The translations under genes were made by a program, and so were the position numbers. From the NCBI RefSeq assembly GCF_036324505.1, contig NC_086368.1, positions 24,232,878 to 24,296,877 on the forward strand: 64,000 nucleotides of DNA. Reading direction: 5' to 3'. The notes below the pieces were generated by a model. It made no database searches. It was not told the origin of the DNA and saw only the letters and a list, made by a program, of their open reading frames with translations. Positions 1 to 24,665 of the stretch are shown one piece after another. The DNA is from Eleginops maclovinus (lineage: Eukaryota; Chordata; Actinopteri; Perciformes; Eleginopidae). Position 1 is the stretch's first letter. Each line of letters begins with the position of its first letter.

Positions 1-399
1 CAAATATTGTCTCACTGATCCTAAGTCTATATTTGTGAGTTTGGTTTGTTTTCAAATGTTCAAATCTAACGGTCAATGACTTGAAAGTGCTTTCGATGGT
101 CTTGCTTGGTAGGCAGTAAATGTCACAGAATAACATGTCTATCGGCTACAATGTCTCAAATCAGACCATTCACAACATTTGACAATATTTGTCAGTGAAA
201 TTATTAAAAGAGGTTATGTGAGGCAGGGACTACTGTAGAGACGTGAAAATCACAATTCACACAAGAGAAGACCTCTCTCATACTTTGCTTAATGATACCC
301 AAGTGTTATTGTTTTTACTTGTTAAGGATGAGCAATCACCTGGCTTAAGCATCTGTTTTTGTGACCTTACAGTACATATCTGTGTCTCTCTGTGTTTAG

Positions 400-515
400 A
401 GCGTATGGGTAAAGTGGCTCCGTCGGTGTTCTGCGGAGTGAGGACAGGGACGGAGACGTCCCTTGGGAAGCCTGCTGCTGCCAAAGCTCCTGGAGCCAGT
501 GTGTTCAGCAAGTAG
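400..515 (+). CDS. mustn1: mustn1, last coding exon (partial gene; 5' exons lie before the window)
   Basis: This is the 3' coding exon of musculoskeletal embryonic nuclear protein 1, a small nuclear protein of developing and regenerating muscle and skeleton. A splice acceptor (tgtgtttag) precedes base 400. The exon enters after the first base of a codon and ends at TAG 513-515. The encoded end contains APSVF, then RTGTET, then a Lys/Pro/Ala-rich stretch closing with SVFSK. Human MUSTN1 ends in the same order (AAPSVF, RTRTGTET, KP..., SVFG). The frame stays open upstream to 243 only by chance through the intron. No earlier exon is visible in bases 1-399. The neighbours fit: MUSTN1 sits beside the ITIH cluster in mammals too. 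Identification rests on remembered family sequence. Confidence 0.85.
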
Positions 516-815
516 ACAAAAGCACTGAAGAAAACACACTTTATGATCTTATGGTGATGCTGCTTTTTTAATGTAATAAACAAGGATTTAGGATAGGTAA
601 ATGGGCTAGCTTTATGCCAGCAAGGTGTGTTGACTTTACTATGTAAGCAGTTTTTGTACTTTGTTATTTGCGTAGTGGATCAGTCTTGTCTGGGATTAAT
701 GTGTCTGATGCTCTGTGAAGGAGTAGTGAAATGTATTTATGATTGTTGAAACATTTGATTTCTTCTTTTTTTAAACCAAACATTTTTCTTGAATAAACTA
801 TTTCCCCCTGTATTA
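516..815 (+). other. mustn1: mustn1 3' UTR with two poly(A) signals
   Basis: After the stop codon the strand carries AATAAA at 575-580 and again at 792-797, the second followed by a T-rich stretch. Either could end the transcript; the second gives a 3' UTR of about 300 nt. The end coordinate is approximate. Confidence 0.55.
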
Positions 816-819
816 AGAT

Positions 820-1550
<731 letters not shown>

Positions 1551-4500
1551 ATGTCTGGACTACAGGGTGTTGGACTGCTGCTGCTGTGGGGCAGCGTCTG
1601 TCTCTGGCTGCCCGGCCTGGCCCGGGGGGCTCTGCTCATTTCCGGGGACCAAAAAGATCTGCAGGTCATTTTTTGTATCCTTTTTGTACTCTGAATTAAT
1701 CAAATTGTTTTAACACAGACGTTATGAGTTTATCAGCTGGTTGATGATTTTGTCACTAATCTGTAACTAATGACTTAATCACAAACACTGCTACTTTGGA
1801 AATCCTACTTGGTTTTACTAACATTCTCGTTGCTCTTTGTATGACAATGAATATAATTCTTTTCTGAAAACTGGTTAAATGTTTCTTTTTTGTACTTTGG
1901 TACCATGTTGGTTAACCCTGGCATATTTGTATTTTAGGAGCAAAGAGGTGCTGCCAAATCACTGCAGGTACTTTCCAGAAACTGTTTACAGACAGACAGC
2001 TCCTTCATAATATGGTTAAGAAATGTTGTTCACAAAAGTTGGATCTTCCTGCATGTACATTATAGACTTTGAAAGAAAAAGCAAAAAAAGATTATTTTTA
2101 GTGTTGATTTCTGAATTCCTAAAAGAATCAAATTGTCTTTGGTTGTTTCTTTTGCAGAAAAGAAGTGCAAATGAGGCCATGGTAAGAAGATGTTTTTTAT
2201 TACATTATTAATAATGACAAAAGATAAACATGTAATTCAGTATAACTTTATGTATCCCGCTGTAAGGAAGGTATGCAACAGCTTACCAACCTTACCAACA
2301 CATGCACATAAACAATGTCTAGGTCAAAAAAATTAACTGACCACTACAAAGGTTACTATAGTGTACTTACTGTACCTCAGTGGTTACACTCATTTTAATT
2401 TAATGAAAGCTTTATTTTAAAAACTGCATCTGTTTTGCACACTTTTGTAATGTATGCAGAGTCCTGTGCTTATGTGTCTGCTTTTGTAGTACAGTATTCT
2501 GTTTTTTCTGTACTTTTATATTGTGTATTCTTTAAATAATCTATATTTATTTCTACAGCTGATATTTATATATTTACTGTTTCTTCTTCTTTTTTTATTC
2601 TATGCGTTTTTATTATATTTTATGGTGTTTTTAGCTCATGTGTGACCCCTGTTACCATGCTGCTGTGACAAAAAACTGTCACAATTTGTAATGAATAAAG
2701 TACATCTTATCTTATAAATAAAAACAAGCAAATGTGTAAGAAGACAATCGCAGAATGTATGAGGATGTACAAAAGCATTAAGAAAACAGATGAATAAAAT
2801 GTCAATGGACTGAAAGAAGCAATGAGAAAATGACATTAAATGTGCCCATGTAGGTTCCGATGTTTCTTACACTCAACAAAAACAGATTAAGAAGTACTAA
2901 ACTGACTGAAATAGAGGGTTTGATTAAAACAATATTAACACTATCCCTGTTGAGAGCATGCAGCACCCAGGTTGACTCACACACACTCCCAAAGTGGAAT
3001 CAGTGACATAATGTTCTCCAAACATTTTCTTTGGCACCAATCAGGTCGTCATGGCTGCAAAAAAAAAAACCGGAGTGCTGTCCTTATTCACTGGAGTTCA
3101 AATATTAAACCAGCTCCATCTCTGTCTCAGGTGGAGGTGTACAGCGTGAAGGTGGACTGCACCGTGACATCTCGTTTTGCCCACACCGTCATGACCTCCA
3201 AGGCTCTGAACAAAGCAAACTACTCCCAGGAAATCTTCTTCGAGGTGGATCTGCCCAAAACCGCCTTCATCACCAACTTCAGCATGTCAGTCTGACCATC
3301 ACTGTAACATGTTTTAAAGTTCAAAAAGCGTTTTATTCTTCTCATACTGTCTGTGCTGCAGCACATCTGTTCACCCTCTGTCTGAAACCAGAGGCCAGTA
3401 TGCTCTGATTGGTTAGCTAGTCGACTCTGTTGTGATTGCTCAACCGCTTAGAGATGTCCCGCCTCTTAGTCCTATCACGTACAATGTGTTGGAGCACTAG
3501 CCAATAGAAGCACAAGTGTAAGGGGGGGGGGGGGGGGTGGAATTGTGTTATATGTTACCTATATAACACACTTCAAGAAAGGGAAACCCCAAAAAAGCAA
3601 TAAGATGATTTTTGTTAATGATACAGTTTGTTGACTCTGTTCTCCATCTTTCTTCCTCACAGGGAAATCGATGGCCAGGTGTACGTTGGGGAGGTGAAGG
3701 AAAAAGAGAAAGCCAAGAAACAATATGAGAAGGCTGTTTCCTCTGGAAGTACTGCTGGACTGGTGAAGTGAGTCGATCAAGATGAAAAATACATATGAAC
3801 CCAGAAGTGGAAGAAGTACTTAGATCTTGTTCTTAAGTAAAACAAATTAAAATACAACAATTTACAAATACAATGATGTCTGTTTGTCATTAAAGAGCTT
3901 CTGGAAGAAAGATGGAGAAGTTTTCAGTGTCGGTCAACATCGCAGCTGAAAGTAACATCACCTTCATTCTGACCCACGAGGAGCTCCTTCAGAGGAAACT
4001 GGGCCGGTATGAGATTCTGACCCGAGTTAAACCCAAACAACGGATCCAGGAGTTTCAGGTGAATCCATGTTCATGTTCACTTCACAGTCTCTTTAAGATT
4101 TCAATTAGAGTAAATGAGTGGTTTACCTTACAAACAATCTCTGTTTCTGTGTTTGCTTGTATGGAGGCAGATTGTGACCAACATCTATGAGCCTAAGGGT
4201 TTATCTGATGTGGATGCTCATGCAAGCTTCCTCTCCAATGAGCTGCTGCCCCTGGTGGAGAAAACTGTCACAGACAATAAGGTACGACCAGAGGCCTTGA
4301 AAGAAGTTGTCACTGATGCTACACAAACCTCTTCCAAAGATTTAAGGATATGCTAAACTGGTTGTATGTATCCCATTTTCAGGCCCACATCTCTTTCTCA
4401 CCAACTATGGAGGAGCAGAGGAATTGTCCAGATTGTGAGGGAACACTAATCGATGGAGATTTTGTCGTCACATATGACGTGAAAAGAGCGAAGAGCCTGT

Positions 4501-7500
4501 GGGATATTCAGGTCAGCTGTCAAAAATATTGTTCTGTGTAAAACCGAATTAGCAGGAAAAAAGAGCTGCAGCATTTAAAAGTCAAGTGAACATATTAAGG
4601 TGTTGAGATGTTATTTGAATCTATGCCTTTTTTCTTAACATGTATGTTAACCGTAATTACTTGGTTTGAGAGAACAAAAAATAATACACGCAATGCACAT
4701 ATCAAGAAAAGTGATGTGTGTACTTCTGCCCTTTATTGATTCTCTCCCTTTAGATTGTGAACGGATACTTTGTGCACTTCTTTGCTCCCCTTGACCTGCC
4801 CAGAGTCCCAAAGAACGTGGTGTTTGTGATTGACAGGAGTGGATCCATGACTATGACAAAGATGACACAGGTGGATGACCGTTCAGTTTTTCAAAGTCTT
4901 TTTGATATATTAATGACCTAATGATGCTTACAATTTCTCCTCTGACATTGCAATCCTTTACAGACACGGGAAGCAATGCTGGCCATCCTCAAAGACCTCC
5001 ACGAGGACGACCACTTTGCCATCATCCAGTTTGATAACCGCATTGAGATGTGGAAAGAATCACTTACCAAAGCAACCAAGGAAAACGTGGATGAAGCGAT
5101 GACATATGTCAGAAACATCAATTCCAGATCAGGTAATTAGAAAAAAAACAATAAACAAATGACAGTAGCTTATAGGCTAAATGTCATCTTAACTCCCTGA
5201 ATGGTGAAACATTTTTTAATTGTGTTGTGTTTTTTTCTAGCCACCGATATCAACGAGGCAGTGTTGACAGGCGTCAGAATGCTGGCCAAAGACAGGCAGC
5301 AGGGGAATCTCCCAGAGAGGAGCAGCGATATGATTATCTTACTCACTGATGGGATGCCAAACTCTGGTGAGCGTGCAGAGTGTGTGCATAGGATATATTG
5401 TGTATTGAGTGTCTACACATCTAATTTATGTTCTTTGTATTCAGCATTCAACTTCTGTGTGTTTTCTGTGCGTTTGCAGGAGAATTTGACACTGGGAGAA
5501 TCCAGAGCAATGTGCAATCTGCTATTGGAGGAAACATGTCCCTGTTCTGTCTTGGATTCGGAAATGACGTGGACTACTCCTTCCTGGATGTGTTGAGCAA
5601 ACAGAACCAGGGAATTGCCCGCAGGATCTTTGAGGGTTCGGATGCAGCCTTACAACTCCAGGTACAGGCTCAAATCTACGAGTACACGTTTGAGCCGGTA
5701 ATGCAGTTTTTGTGAAGATACAAACTGTTTTATTGTCATATACAGAACAGCTACGGCGTAGTGGTTGGCAACATACAATATACTTAATACATAAACAAAA
5801 TAAGGCTTATAAAATATTGCAATACATATAGTGCATGTTATACAATGGTGCAGGTAGAATGCAGGAATAAGTAAACTTGTGTAATATAAAATAATGTGAA
5901 ATTATGAAATAGCTATGTTACATTCTTCCCCAGTTTTGTTATCACTCTTTTTGATTAGCTAATAGTAAAAATGTAGCAGGTTTTATAGAATGAGTTTGTG
6001 CATTCGTTCCAGGGTTTCTATGAGGAGGTGGCTAGCCCTCTGCTCTTAGACGTGGACCTGCGTTATCCTGATAATGCAGTGGACTCCCTGACGACTAACC
6101 ACTACAGCCAGCTGTTTAATGGCTCAGAGATCGTGGTGGCGGGTCGACTAACCGACAACGACCTGGACAACTTCATGGTGGAAGTGTTCGCTCAGGGGGT
6201 GAGGAGTAGGAAATGTTGGAAATTTAGAGACACTGGAAAGATGTTGTGTGTTTATTACCTATTTATTACTTTGTATATGTTTTCTACCCCTTGTAGTTTG
6301 ATGAGGAATACAAAGTGCAGGGCCAGGCCAGCGCTGAGGATTGGAATGTGTTGTACCCAGATGAGGATTACATCTTTGGAGATTTCACAGAGCGTTTGTG
6401 GGCCTACCTCTCCATCCAGCAGCTACTGGGTACAAGGTCTGTTAGAGTAAATTCACTCAAACTGAGACCGGAATCACTTTAGCTTTTCAATCTGTACTTC
6501 CCATTAGTCTCATAATGTTTTTGGAATGTATACTTTGCCTGTGTTGTCTGAGAGCTTGTATACATTTCTGTGAGGTAGTGCTTTGGGAAGGTTCTGGGTT
6601 CGATCCCAGCGATTAGCAGTTAGATGTCGATGTATCCTTTGGCAAGAAAATTAAACCAAAGTAGCTCCCGACAGCATGGACTACGGTGTGTGAATGTGGC
6701 GTTAGATTCTTTGAGCAGGAGGTACCTTGCATGACAGCCCTGCCTCAGTATGAATGGGATTGCATGGGTGAATGAAGACTGTGAATATGTAACACAGTTT
6801 GATTAGTCATAAAGACTGTTTAAATACAGTTCACTTACCATGTTGCTATTCTGAATGTGGTGTCAACTTCAATATATTTTCCTTCTTGCAGCAAGAGTGG
6901 TACCCCAGATGAGAAATCCAACGCCACTGCTAAGGCCCTGGAAATGTCTCTGCAATACAGCTTCGTTACCCCTCTCACCTCCATGGTGGTCATCAAGCCT
7001 GAAACTGAGGATGAACAAGGCAGCCCTCTCATTGCAGATAAACTGACTGAGGGTAAGGAGGGGAAAAGAGGGTTTCAAATGTGATAGGCCTGCCTCACAT
7101 GAATGCTATAAAGTTACAACTCAAACATTACTTTAAATAATTCTCAAGCATCACTGACTATTACTCTATAATCATTGTTTGTGAAATGTGAATTTTTGAC
7201 AGAACAGAGACAACAGGCAGAAAAAGTTGGTAAGACATTATTTATAACATACAGCCGCGGAAAAGATTAAGAGACCACTCAAATTTTTTCTTAAATCTTT
7301 ATCTCTCATGTATGGCAGCCATTCCAGTGTGTGTTGACTTCGAAAACAGAGAAAAACGCAATAAAAAAAACAAAAACATTTAACTCAAAAGACGTACCTA
7401 TAAAAAATAAAACAAGCGACACTGCTGAAGTGGTCTCTTAATTTTTCCCGGGGCTGTTACTAATATTCATTGAATTCAGTGAATTCACTTTAGGCTTTTG

Positions 7501-9518
7501 ATTTAAAACTGTGTTTTTGTTTTGGTTACTGTCTCTAGCATATAAACCATATGCAGCCCAACCTCCTTCATATGCTTACCACCAAACACCCACATATTTA
7601 GGTAAGTATATTTGTACCAATGGCAGCTGCATGGCTCTGGGGATAGCAATGTTGGACTGTTTGTTAGTCTATCAAATCTATTAAATATTGCCAATAAATT
7701 CTGTACAAATATTCAAGGTCCTCAGGGGATGAGTCCTAATGTGTTTGTTAACGGCTGACTTTTCATTTAGTGCCACTATCAGGCCAAAACCTTTACACTT
7801 GCAAAGATATACTGTACCTTATCATTATAACGGGGTTTGTGTTCATAAGCAAATATAAGCTTGGTCAACATGATAAGCTAAAAATGACACCTTCTTAACA
7901 TCTAACATCATATGGCAGTCTTGTGATTGTGACAATAGAGTTTAGCTCAATACACTGCTCATTTATACAGCCTCATAGAGATGCTAGCATAGCTGTAGAT
8001 TAGCATAGCTGTCGACTATCCTTTTTGTTTATTACTGGTCATTTTAACTTTGTTGTCCCCTAAAGTGGATGGAGATCCTCATTTCTTGATTGAGCTTCCT
8101 GAAAGGGACGACGCGCTGTGCTTCAACATTAACAACAAACCAGGAACCATTTTCAACCTGGTCAGAGACCCAATACCAGGTCAGCCCTTAGTCCTGATAA
8201 TCATCATGACTTTTGAACCCCATTACTAGAAATATATAAATCCTGTAGACCTATTTTTTTTATTTTCATATATGTTGTAGTAAATCATACTTTGCATTTA
8301 AGAAACAAGTGCTGCAATCCACATCCATTCCTCAGGTATTTTGGTCAATGGTGAGATCATCGGAGAAAAGATGATTCCCCCTGATGGGCAAATCAACACC
8401 TACTTTTGGCGTTTTGGCATCGTCCACCAGTCTCTGGGGGTGAGGCTGGAGGTGAACACTCAGGACATTGTGGTGCTCCAGGACGGCAAGCAGGTCAAAC
8501 TACCGTGGTCTGATGCAGCTTCTGTCAAAGGAACCAAGTAAGAGTCTGCACCATCACATTGTCCTAACTATCCTCCTTCGTGAGTTATATGAAGTATACC
8601 ATCCAGTTCAGGAGGAATAACTGGGAACTTCCTCCTCTTATTTTTCTTTCAGTGTAGATCTTCTCTTGACCAAGGATCGAAGCCTAACGGTAACTCTGAA
8701 GGATTCGGTCAAGTTTGTCATCCTGCTCCACAAAGTGTGGGCGAAGCATCCATACCATCGGGACTACTTGGGTTTCTACACCCTGGACAGCCACCTCCTG
8801 TCCCCTCTCGTTCACGGCCTGTTAGGTACAACATGACAAACATCAGAGAATAGATGCTTGGTTTAGAGTGTAATACTTAGACAAGTGATGGGTATTGCTT
8901 TCCTGAGTATATTGTGGTCTAGCCTCAGAACAGACAAACTATAAAAAAGATAATGATCAAATAACTTGCCACAATCTGGCTAAAAATGGTAAAGTTTATC
9001 AAATGACTTTTTGACTGACTGTTTTGGTTTACTCATCCACTACTTGTTTTTTTTAAGGTAGAGAAACAGGGCCAAAATAAGTGTATTTTAAAATGATACT
9101 TACTCCAAATGGTGTTTTGTCTTGCAGGTCAGTTCTACCATGGGATTGAATACGAGGTGTCCGAGCTGCGTCAGGGTGAAGTCCAAGAGAAACCGGACGC
9201 CACCATGTATGTGAAAGGCCAGGAGCTCAATGTGACCAGGTACGCTGCATGCATTAAAACATAAATGTGCCTCATCTCAGTGGGGGAGAGTCAGCATTCA
9301 ATAAGTATCTTATATGATAAATGGTTGTCGCTTTCTACATGCTCTTAAGATATTATTTGGTGCATATTTCTGTTCACAGAGGCTGGCAGAGAGACTTCAG
9401 GAAGGATGTGAAGAATGGAGAAAATGTTCCCTGCTGGTTCGTCCACAGTAACGGAACAGGCCTCATCGATGGAGATGCAACAGACTATGTTGTTTCAGGC
9501 CTTTTTAAAACTGTATAA
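1551..9518 (+). CDS. itih3: Inter-alpha-trypsin inhibitor heavy chain, ITIH3-like, copy A (22 exons, 913 aa)
   Basis: Secreted plasma and matrix protein; the family's mature heavy chain is covalently linked to bikunin's chondroitin sulfate and transferred to hyaluronan. Exons: 1551-1664, 1938-1967, 2158-2181, 3131-3285, 3663-3767, 3896-4058, 4171-4281, 4383-4511, 4754-4870, 4964-5132, 5241-5366, 5480-5661, 6013-6198, 6297-6436, 6892-7052, 7203-7229, 7539-7601, 8066-8179, 8336-8537, 8653-8825, 9128-9239, 9380-9518; all introns GT-AG, phases continuous. The protein shows a signal peptide (about 1-25), a propeptide ending near Lys-Arg (about 49-50), a VIT domain (about 57-190), a VWA domain (about 298-480) with MIDAS Asp-Arg-Ser-Gly-Ser at about 304-308, a Tyr/Pro/Gln-rich linker, the Asp-Pro-His-Phe cleavage/ester site at about 671-674, and the removable C-terminal domain. 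Length is close to human ITIH3 (890) and ITIH1 (911). Paralogue assignment within the family (ITIH3 versus ITIH1/4) is less certain than family membership. Confidence 0.93.
2560..2730 (+). repeat. LINE 3' tail fragment in copy A intron 3
   Basis: AT-rich sequence ends in a tail of the type gaataaagtacatcttatctt, as found at the 3' ends of many fish L2/Rex-type LINEs. The element is only a short 3' piece. Boundaries are approximate and the family was judged from memory. Confidence 0.45.
3306..3521 (-). repeat. Partial copy of the TTAA-flanked MITE family in copy A intron 4
   Basis: Its reverse complement matches the right part of the element at 9891-10366 over about 200 bp, including a shared CCAATCAGAGCA segment, CTGGTTTCAGACAGAGGGTG, and the AGTATGAGAA...TTTTGAAC segment. 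The copy ends beside a run of 16 G (3522-3537). Confidence 0.75.
3522..3537. repeat. G16 homopolymer
   Basis: A run of 16 guanines on the + strand of copy A intron 4. It could form G-quadruplex structures in the transcript and is a likely site of sequencing length error. Confidence 0.9.
4754..4870 (+). other. itih3: Copy A exon 9: start of VWA domain with MIDAS motif
   Basis: The exon encodes [10 protein letters not shown], the family's lead into the VWA domain, then [10 protein letters not shown]. The DxSxS metal-ion-dependent adhesion motif is intact. The later MIDAS aspartate loop ([10 protein letters not shown]) is in exon 11, 5241-5366. The metal site therefore looks functional. Confidence 0.85.
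6571..6840 (+). repeat. tRNA-derived SINE remnant in copy A intron 14
   Basis: A tRNA-like B box (GGGTTCGATCCCAG, 6597-6610) is followed by a body typical of teleost SINEs: a cctttggcaaga segment, gctcccgacagcatgg, ggtaccttgcatg, and repeated gaatggg...gggtgaatg. It ends in a tail like aaatacagttcacttacca. The A box is degraded. It stops 51 bp before exon 15. Family judged from memory of fish SINE consensus sequences. Confidence 0.65.
7250..7459. mobile_element. Tc1-like MITE in copy A intron 16
   Basis: A palindromic element of about 205 bp. The left end runs tacagccgcggaaaag then attaagagaccact; the right end is the imperfect reverse complement, agtggtctcttaat then ttttcccggggctgtta. The TA at each boundary fits Tc1/mariner insertion. 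There is no transposase, so it is non-autonomous. Confidence 0.75.
7938..8022 (+). repeat. Short dispersed repeat before copy A exon 18
   Basis: Contains tttagctcaa...cagcctcatagagatgctagcatagctgtaga. A related piece lies at 19813-19884 in copy B (tttagcctcacggagcttctag...gctgtagactc). This is a decayed interspersed repeat of unknown class. Confidence 0.4.
8066..8179 (+). other. itih3: Copy A exon 18: Asp-Pro-His-Phe heavy-chain linkage site
   Basis: The exon begins in the codon for Val of VDGDPHF. In ITIH1, 2 and 3 the bond after this Asp is cleaved and its alpha-carboxyl is esterified to chondroitin sulfate, then passed to hyaluronan by TSG-6. The motif is intact, so copy A should be competent for glycosaminoglycan linkage. 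Confidence 0.85.
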
Positions 9519-9754
9519 AAACAAGTTAGGCTACAAAATGTCCAACCGAGAAATAATCATTCATATAGTTAATTTCCAAATATGCCAGTGCTTTACAGCA
9601 TGAATGTAAGGGCTAACACACTTCATTCACAGCATTGTATGGACAATATTACAGTTTCAAATATCAAATATTCAGTGTAAGGACGTTTAAGAATGGACAC
9701 GATCCCAAATAGTGTGAGCTGGGAAACCTCGGCTTCAGCAATAACTTGTTTTGA

Positions 9755-9760
9755 AATAAA
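9755..9760 (+). other. itih3: Candidate poly(A) signal of copy A
   Basis: AATAAA 237 bp after the copy A stop codon, before the MITE at 9891. It is the first canonical signal downstream. Confidence 0.5.
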
Positions 9761-9890
9761 TGGGACACCTTTCTTAAAAATGGAGTTAAGCTGAATTTAT
9801 TTATATCAATTTCAGTTTTTCATTTTCATTGTTTAGTCCAACAAAAAATACTTATTTGAAAGTCTGTAATAGCCTGCTACTGATAAACCC

Positions 9891-10366
9891 TTAAACAGGC
9901 CCTATTTAACTTTTTCTGGTTTTCCCTTTCCTGTAGTGTGTTGTAGGTTTCTGTGCATGTTAATGGTCCGCAAAGGATTAAATCCTAAAGTTTCCTCCAG
10001 AGGGAGTTTCTCTCCCACACCCTCCCCCACTGCCTGAAACACCTGTATTGAACTTCTTTGTTAATTCTGTAACATAGTGACATCATTGTGTAAAACTTGC
10101 GCTTCTATTGGCTAGCGCTCAACACATTGTACGTGTTGTGCTAAGGAGCGGGACATCTCTAAGCAGTCAATCAGAGCAGAGAAGGCCAGCTAACCAATCA
10201 GAGCACACTCCGCTCTGGTTTCAGACAGAGGGTGAAAAGAGGTGCTGCAGTACAGGCAGTATGAGAAAATAAAAAACGTTTTGAACATTAAAGCATGTAA
10301 ACGTGTCACAGAAGAGGCACAACATAGGCTACAAATATGAAAGTGAGCATGAAAGGGCCCATTTAA
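9891..10366 (+). mobile_element. TTAA-flanked MITE (piggyBac- or Kolobok-like) between copies A and B
   Basis: TTAA occurs at both boundaries (9891-9894 and 10363-10366). The ends form a short imperfect inverted repeat around GGCCCT / AGGGCC. The 476-bp element has no coding capacity. Partial relatives lie at 3306-3521 (reverse), 13161-13239 (forward) and 21395-21450 (reverse). Confidence 0.65.
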
Positions 10367-10369
10367 ATC

Positions 10370-10933
10370 CAACCCTGCTTTTTGTATCCTAGTTCAAATG
10401 TTTGCTGTATCAGGATCTCTCAGGATGTTTAGTGGGATCCAAACAGTTTCCAGGCAGCGCAACTCTGAGAAAAAGCTCTCTTACAGTTCATGTGAGGTCT
10501 TCTGTTGGACTCTGTAGGACCTTTGCGGTAATAAATTGGTGAAACATTTTTCATGTTTGAAAAGTCCAAATGTCCTAATTCAACCTAGAGTAACACCAAT
10601 TAACAGCAATAATTGTAAGACTTTATCTGTGGTCGATATCTTTTGATAATGGAGTTTGCCGTTAAGCTTAACAGATGTAAACCCAGACGTAAGAACTCAA
10701 ACGGAATAAACAAGTCTTGACAAGTTTTGTATAATTTGAGTTGACTTATGAGTTTCCCGGACATGCCTTTGCAGCCCTTTTTACGGGAAGCACAGACACA
10801 CGCACTTCAGTTGCAGAGGCTGAGGGTCCCTCCTCCTGGAGCAGAGTTGCGTGGGTGGGTGGAGTACAAACTCTTGTGGGAAGACTTAAAGCCCACATGC
10901 CTCGAATTCCCTCCACACTTGTTTTCAGACATC
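10370..10933 (+). promoter_or_regulatory. Presumed promoter and 5' UTR of copy B
   Basis: This sequence lies between the MITE and the copy B start. A TATA-like tttgtataatttg sits near 10726-10738, about 200 bp before the ATG. Nothing here is strong enough to place the transcription start. Confidence 0.3.
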
Positions 10934-22963
<12,030 letters not shown>

Positions 22964-23800
22964 TTTTTTTTATGTTGAAGTTTAAAATACCAGTAGCAAT
23001 GCACTGGGGCCAAATTATTATGCTCAAGAGATGCAGGTTAAAGTGAGCCACAGTGAGTGTTCATTTAAAAAATTGCACACATGCTAAAACAAATATTATA
23101 AATCCCAGGATCCTTACATTCTTATATAGTGGCGATACAAAATAACAACTATGATTCCTGAACTCATAAAAGACATTACTTCCTAAAAACGACAATGTGA
23201 ATGACAGTTTGTGCACTCTTTCAATTTGTTTGAAATAATCTAGAAATATTATGGTGCTTTCCAATTTCAGGCTGTCATAGAGTTATAAGTCTGCATCCCC
23301 ATCCCCATACAAACCACACCATTGCCTTTAAACTGAATGTACCTTATTGCATGCAAATGTGGGTATCAAAGGTTATCCAAATAAGCTTTAAGACCATGGC
23401 CACAACTCTACACAACTTGATTTTGCCTCGAAAAAGTGGAAATCTGTACACTGGTACGTGCAAAAACACAACCACATTTTTTACTTTTGAACTCTCACTT
23501 TTGCCCTATCTAGGCTTTTTGCCAACTTTGCACCACCAAAGAATATTATCCTATGGATGAATTTCTTGTGATTTTATTACTGAAAATGTTCACACTGAAA
23601 ACATATTTTATCATTTTAAAAATTCAAAGGTAAAACCAACACAGCCGTTTCCGGCCACACGTTGTTACATATATTTTTTAGATGTTACAGGTTATATAAT
23701 GTAGACTTGAAATTGGGTCTATAAAACCATATATTACCGTTGTTTTTTACTCTTACAACAAAAATGTTTTGGACCTGTCTGTGATGTGATGACAATAAAT
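22964..23800 (+). other. itih3: Copy B 3' UTR candidate, poly(A) signal at 23794-23799
   Basis: The first canonical AATAAA after the copy B stop is at 23794-23799, about 830 nt downstream, followed by a GT-rich stretch. The sequence between holds no other feature I recognise. An earlier non-canonical site is possible. Confidence 0.4.
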
Positions 23801-23834
23801 GTACACACAGTATCAGTTTGTGTTTGATTGTCAT

Positions 23835-24080
23835 AGCTTTTTCAGAATCAGAATTGGGTTTATAACCAAGGAGGTTTACACATAGGTGGAATTTGCTTAG
23901 GTGTAAATGAAGCATACATAGACACTGAGAGAAGAATGGGATTTTTTTTAAAGGAGCAAAAAATAATACGATTATAAAAACTATTATAAGAAATAAAAAA
24001 TAAACAACATTTTTACACAAAGAACAGATATACAAGAAACAGTGCAGTAAAATAAGACATGACAAATTCAAAGTGGAGAT
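23835..24080 (+). repeat. Interspersed repeat fragment (LINE-tail-like)
   Basis: Begins cagaatcagaattgggtttataaccaaggaggtttacacat, which resembles a common fish repeat whose start reads like aatcagctttattggccaagtatg, then becomes AT-rich. Decayed; limits approximate. Confidence 0.4.
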
Positions 24081-24249
24081 CTGTGCAAATTAAAGAAAAA
24101 GGCAGTAAACTCAATTCCTGTAGAACCCCTTGAACATCAAGTAGCCTACAGAGTATTGGACTGAGCGTAGACACAAAATTAACACACAAAACAAAACCAA
24201 ACAGAGCACACCACAAACCGATGCAGCCATCCGTGGTGCCATTTTGTAA

Positions 24250-24358
24250 TGGAGTAAAATTACGAAGTCATTTAAAATGGAAATGCTCAAGTAAAAGTCC
24301 CTGAAAATTGTACCCAAGTACACTAGAGTAAATGTACTTAGTTACTTTATACCACTGC
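24250..24358 (-). repeat. Reverse copy of the repeat seen at 11456
   Basis: Its reverse complement reads gtggtataaagtaactaagtacatttactc..., matching the start of the copy in copy B intron 1. Confidence 0.5.
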
Positions 24359-24514
24359 TTTTAGAAAGGGCCAATTTCCTATACCTAGTACAAGTTCATA
24401 TTTTAATTCAGAGTAGAGTAGTGCTTCATAAAACCTAGTATGTCTGAGTCATTTTCTACATTGGCATTCTATTTCCTTGCATGTTTTGTTTTTACGATGC
24501 TAGCCTGGCCTTTT

Positions 24515-24665
24515 CCATTTGGCCAATGTCATTATGGCGCATGCGCAGAGAGAGCCTCGTGTGTAGTATGGCCACAGGGGGCAGCAGTGAGCTCATTGCG
24601 GTTTGCTGTTGCGCTGGCAACCGGAGGTAAAGAAGACCCCGCATTCGAAAACAGTCTCACAAAGG
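24515..24665 (+). promoter_or_regulatory. Promoter-like segment with CCAAT box, NRF1 site and RFX X-box; candidate first exon
   Basis: Within 150 bp lie a CCAAT box (24523-24527), a full NRF1 palindrome gcgcatgcgc (about 24538-24547), an X-box-like gttgcgctggcaac (24608-24621, 12 of 14 to the RFX palindrome) and two good donors (24627, 24665). Such grouping is typical of a TATA-less vertebrate promoter. An ATG at 24568 in good context opens a short frame to the 24627 donor. The gene it would serve is not identified. Confidence 0.4.

Noticed and set aside
6590..6612. tRNA gene suggested by the ggttcgatccc B box
   Set aside because: No cloverleaf or intact A box; the downstream body identifies it as a SINE.
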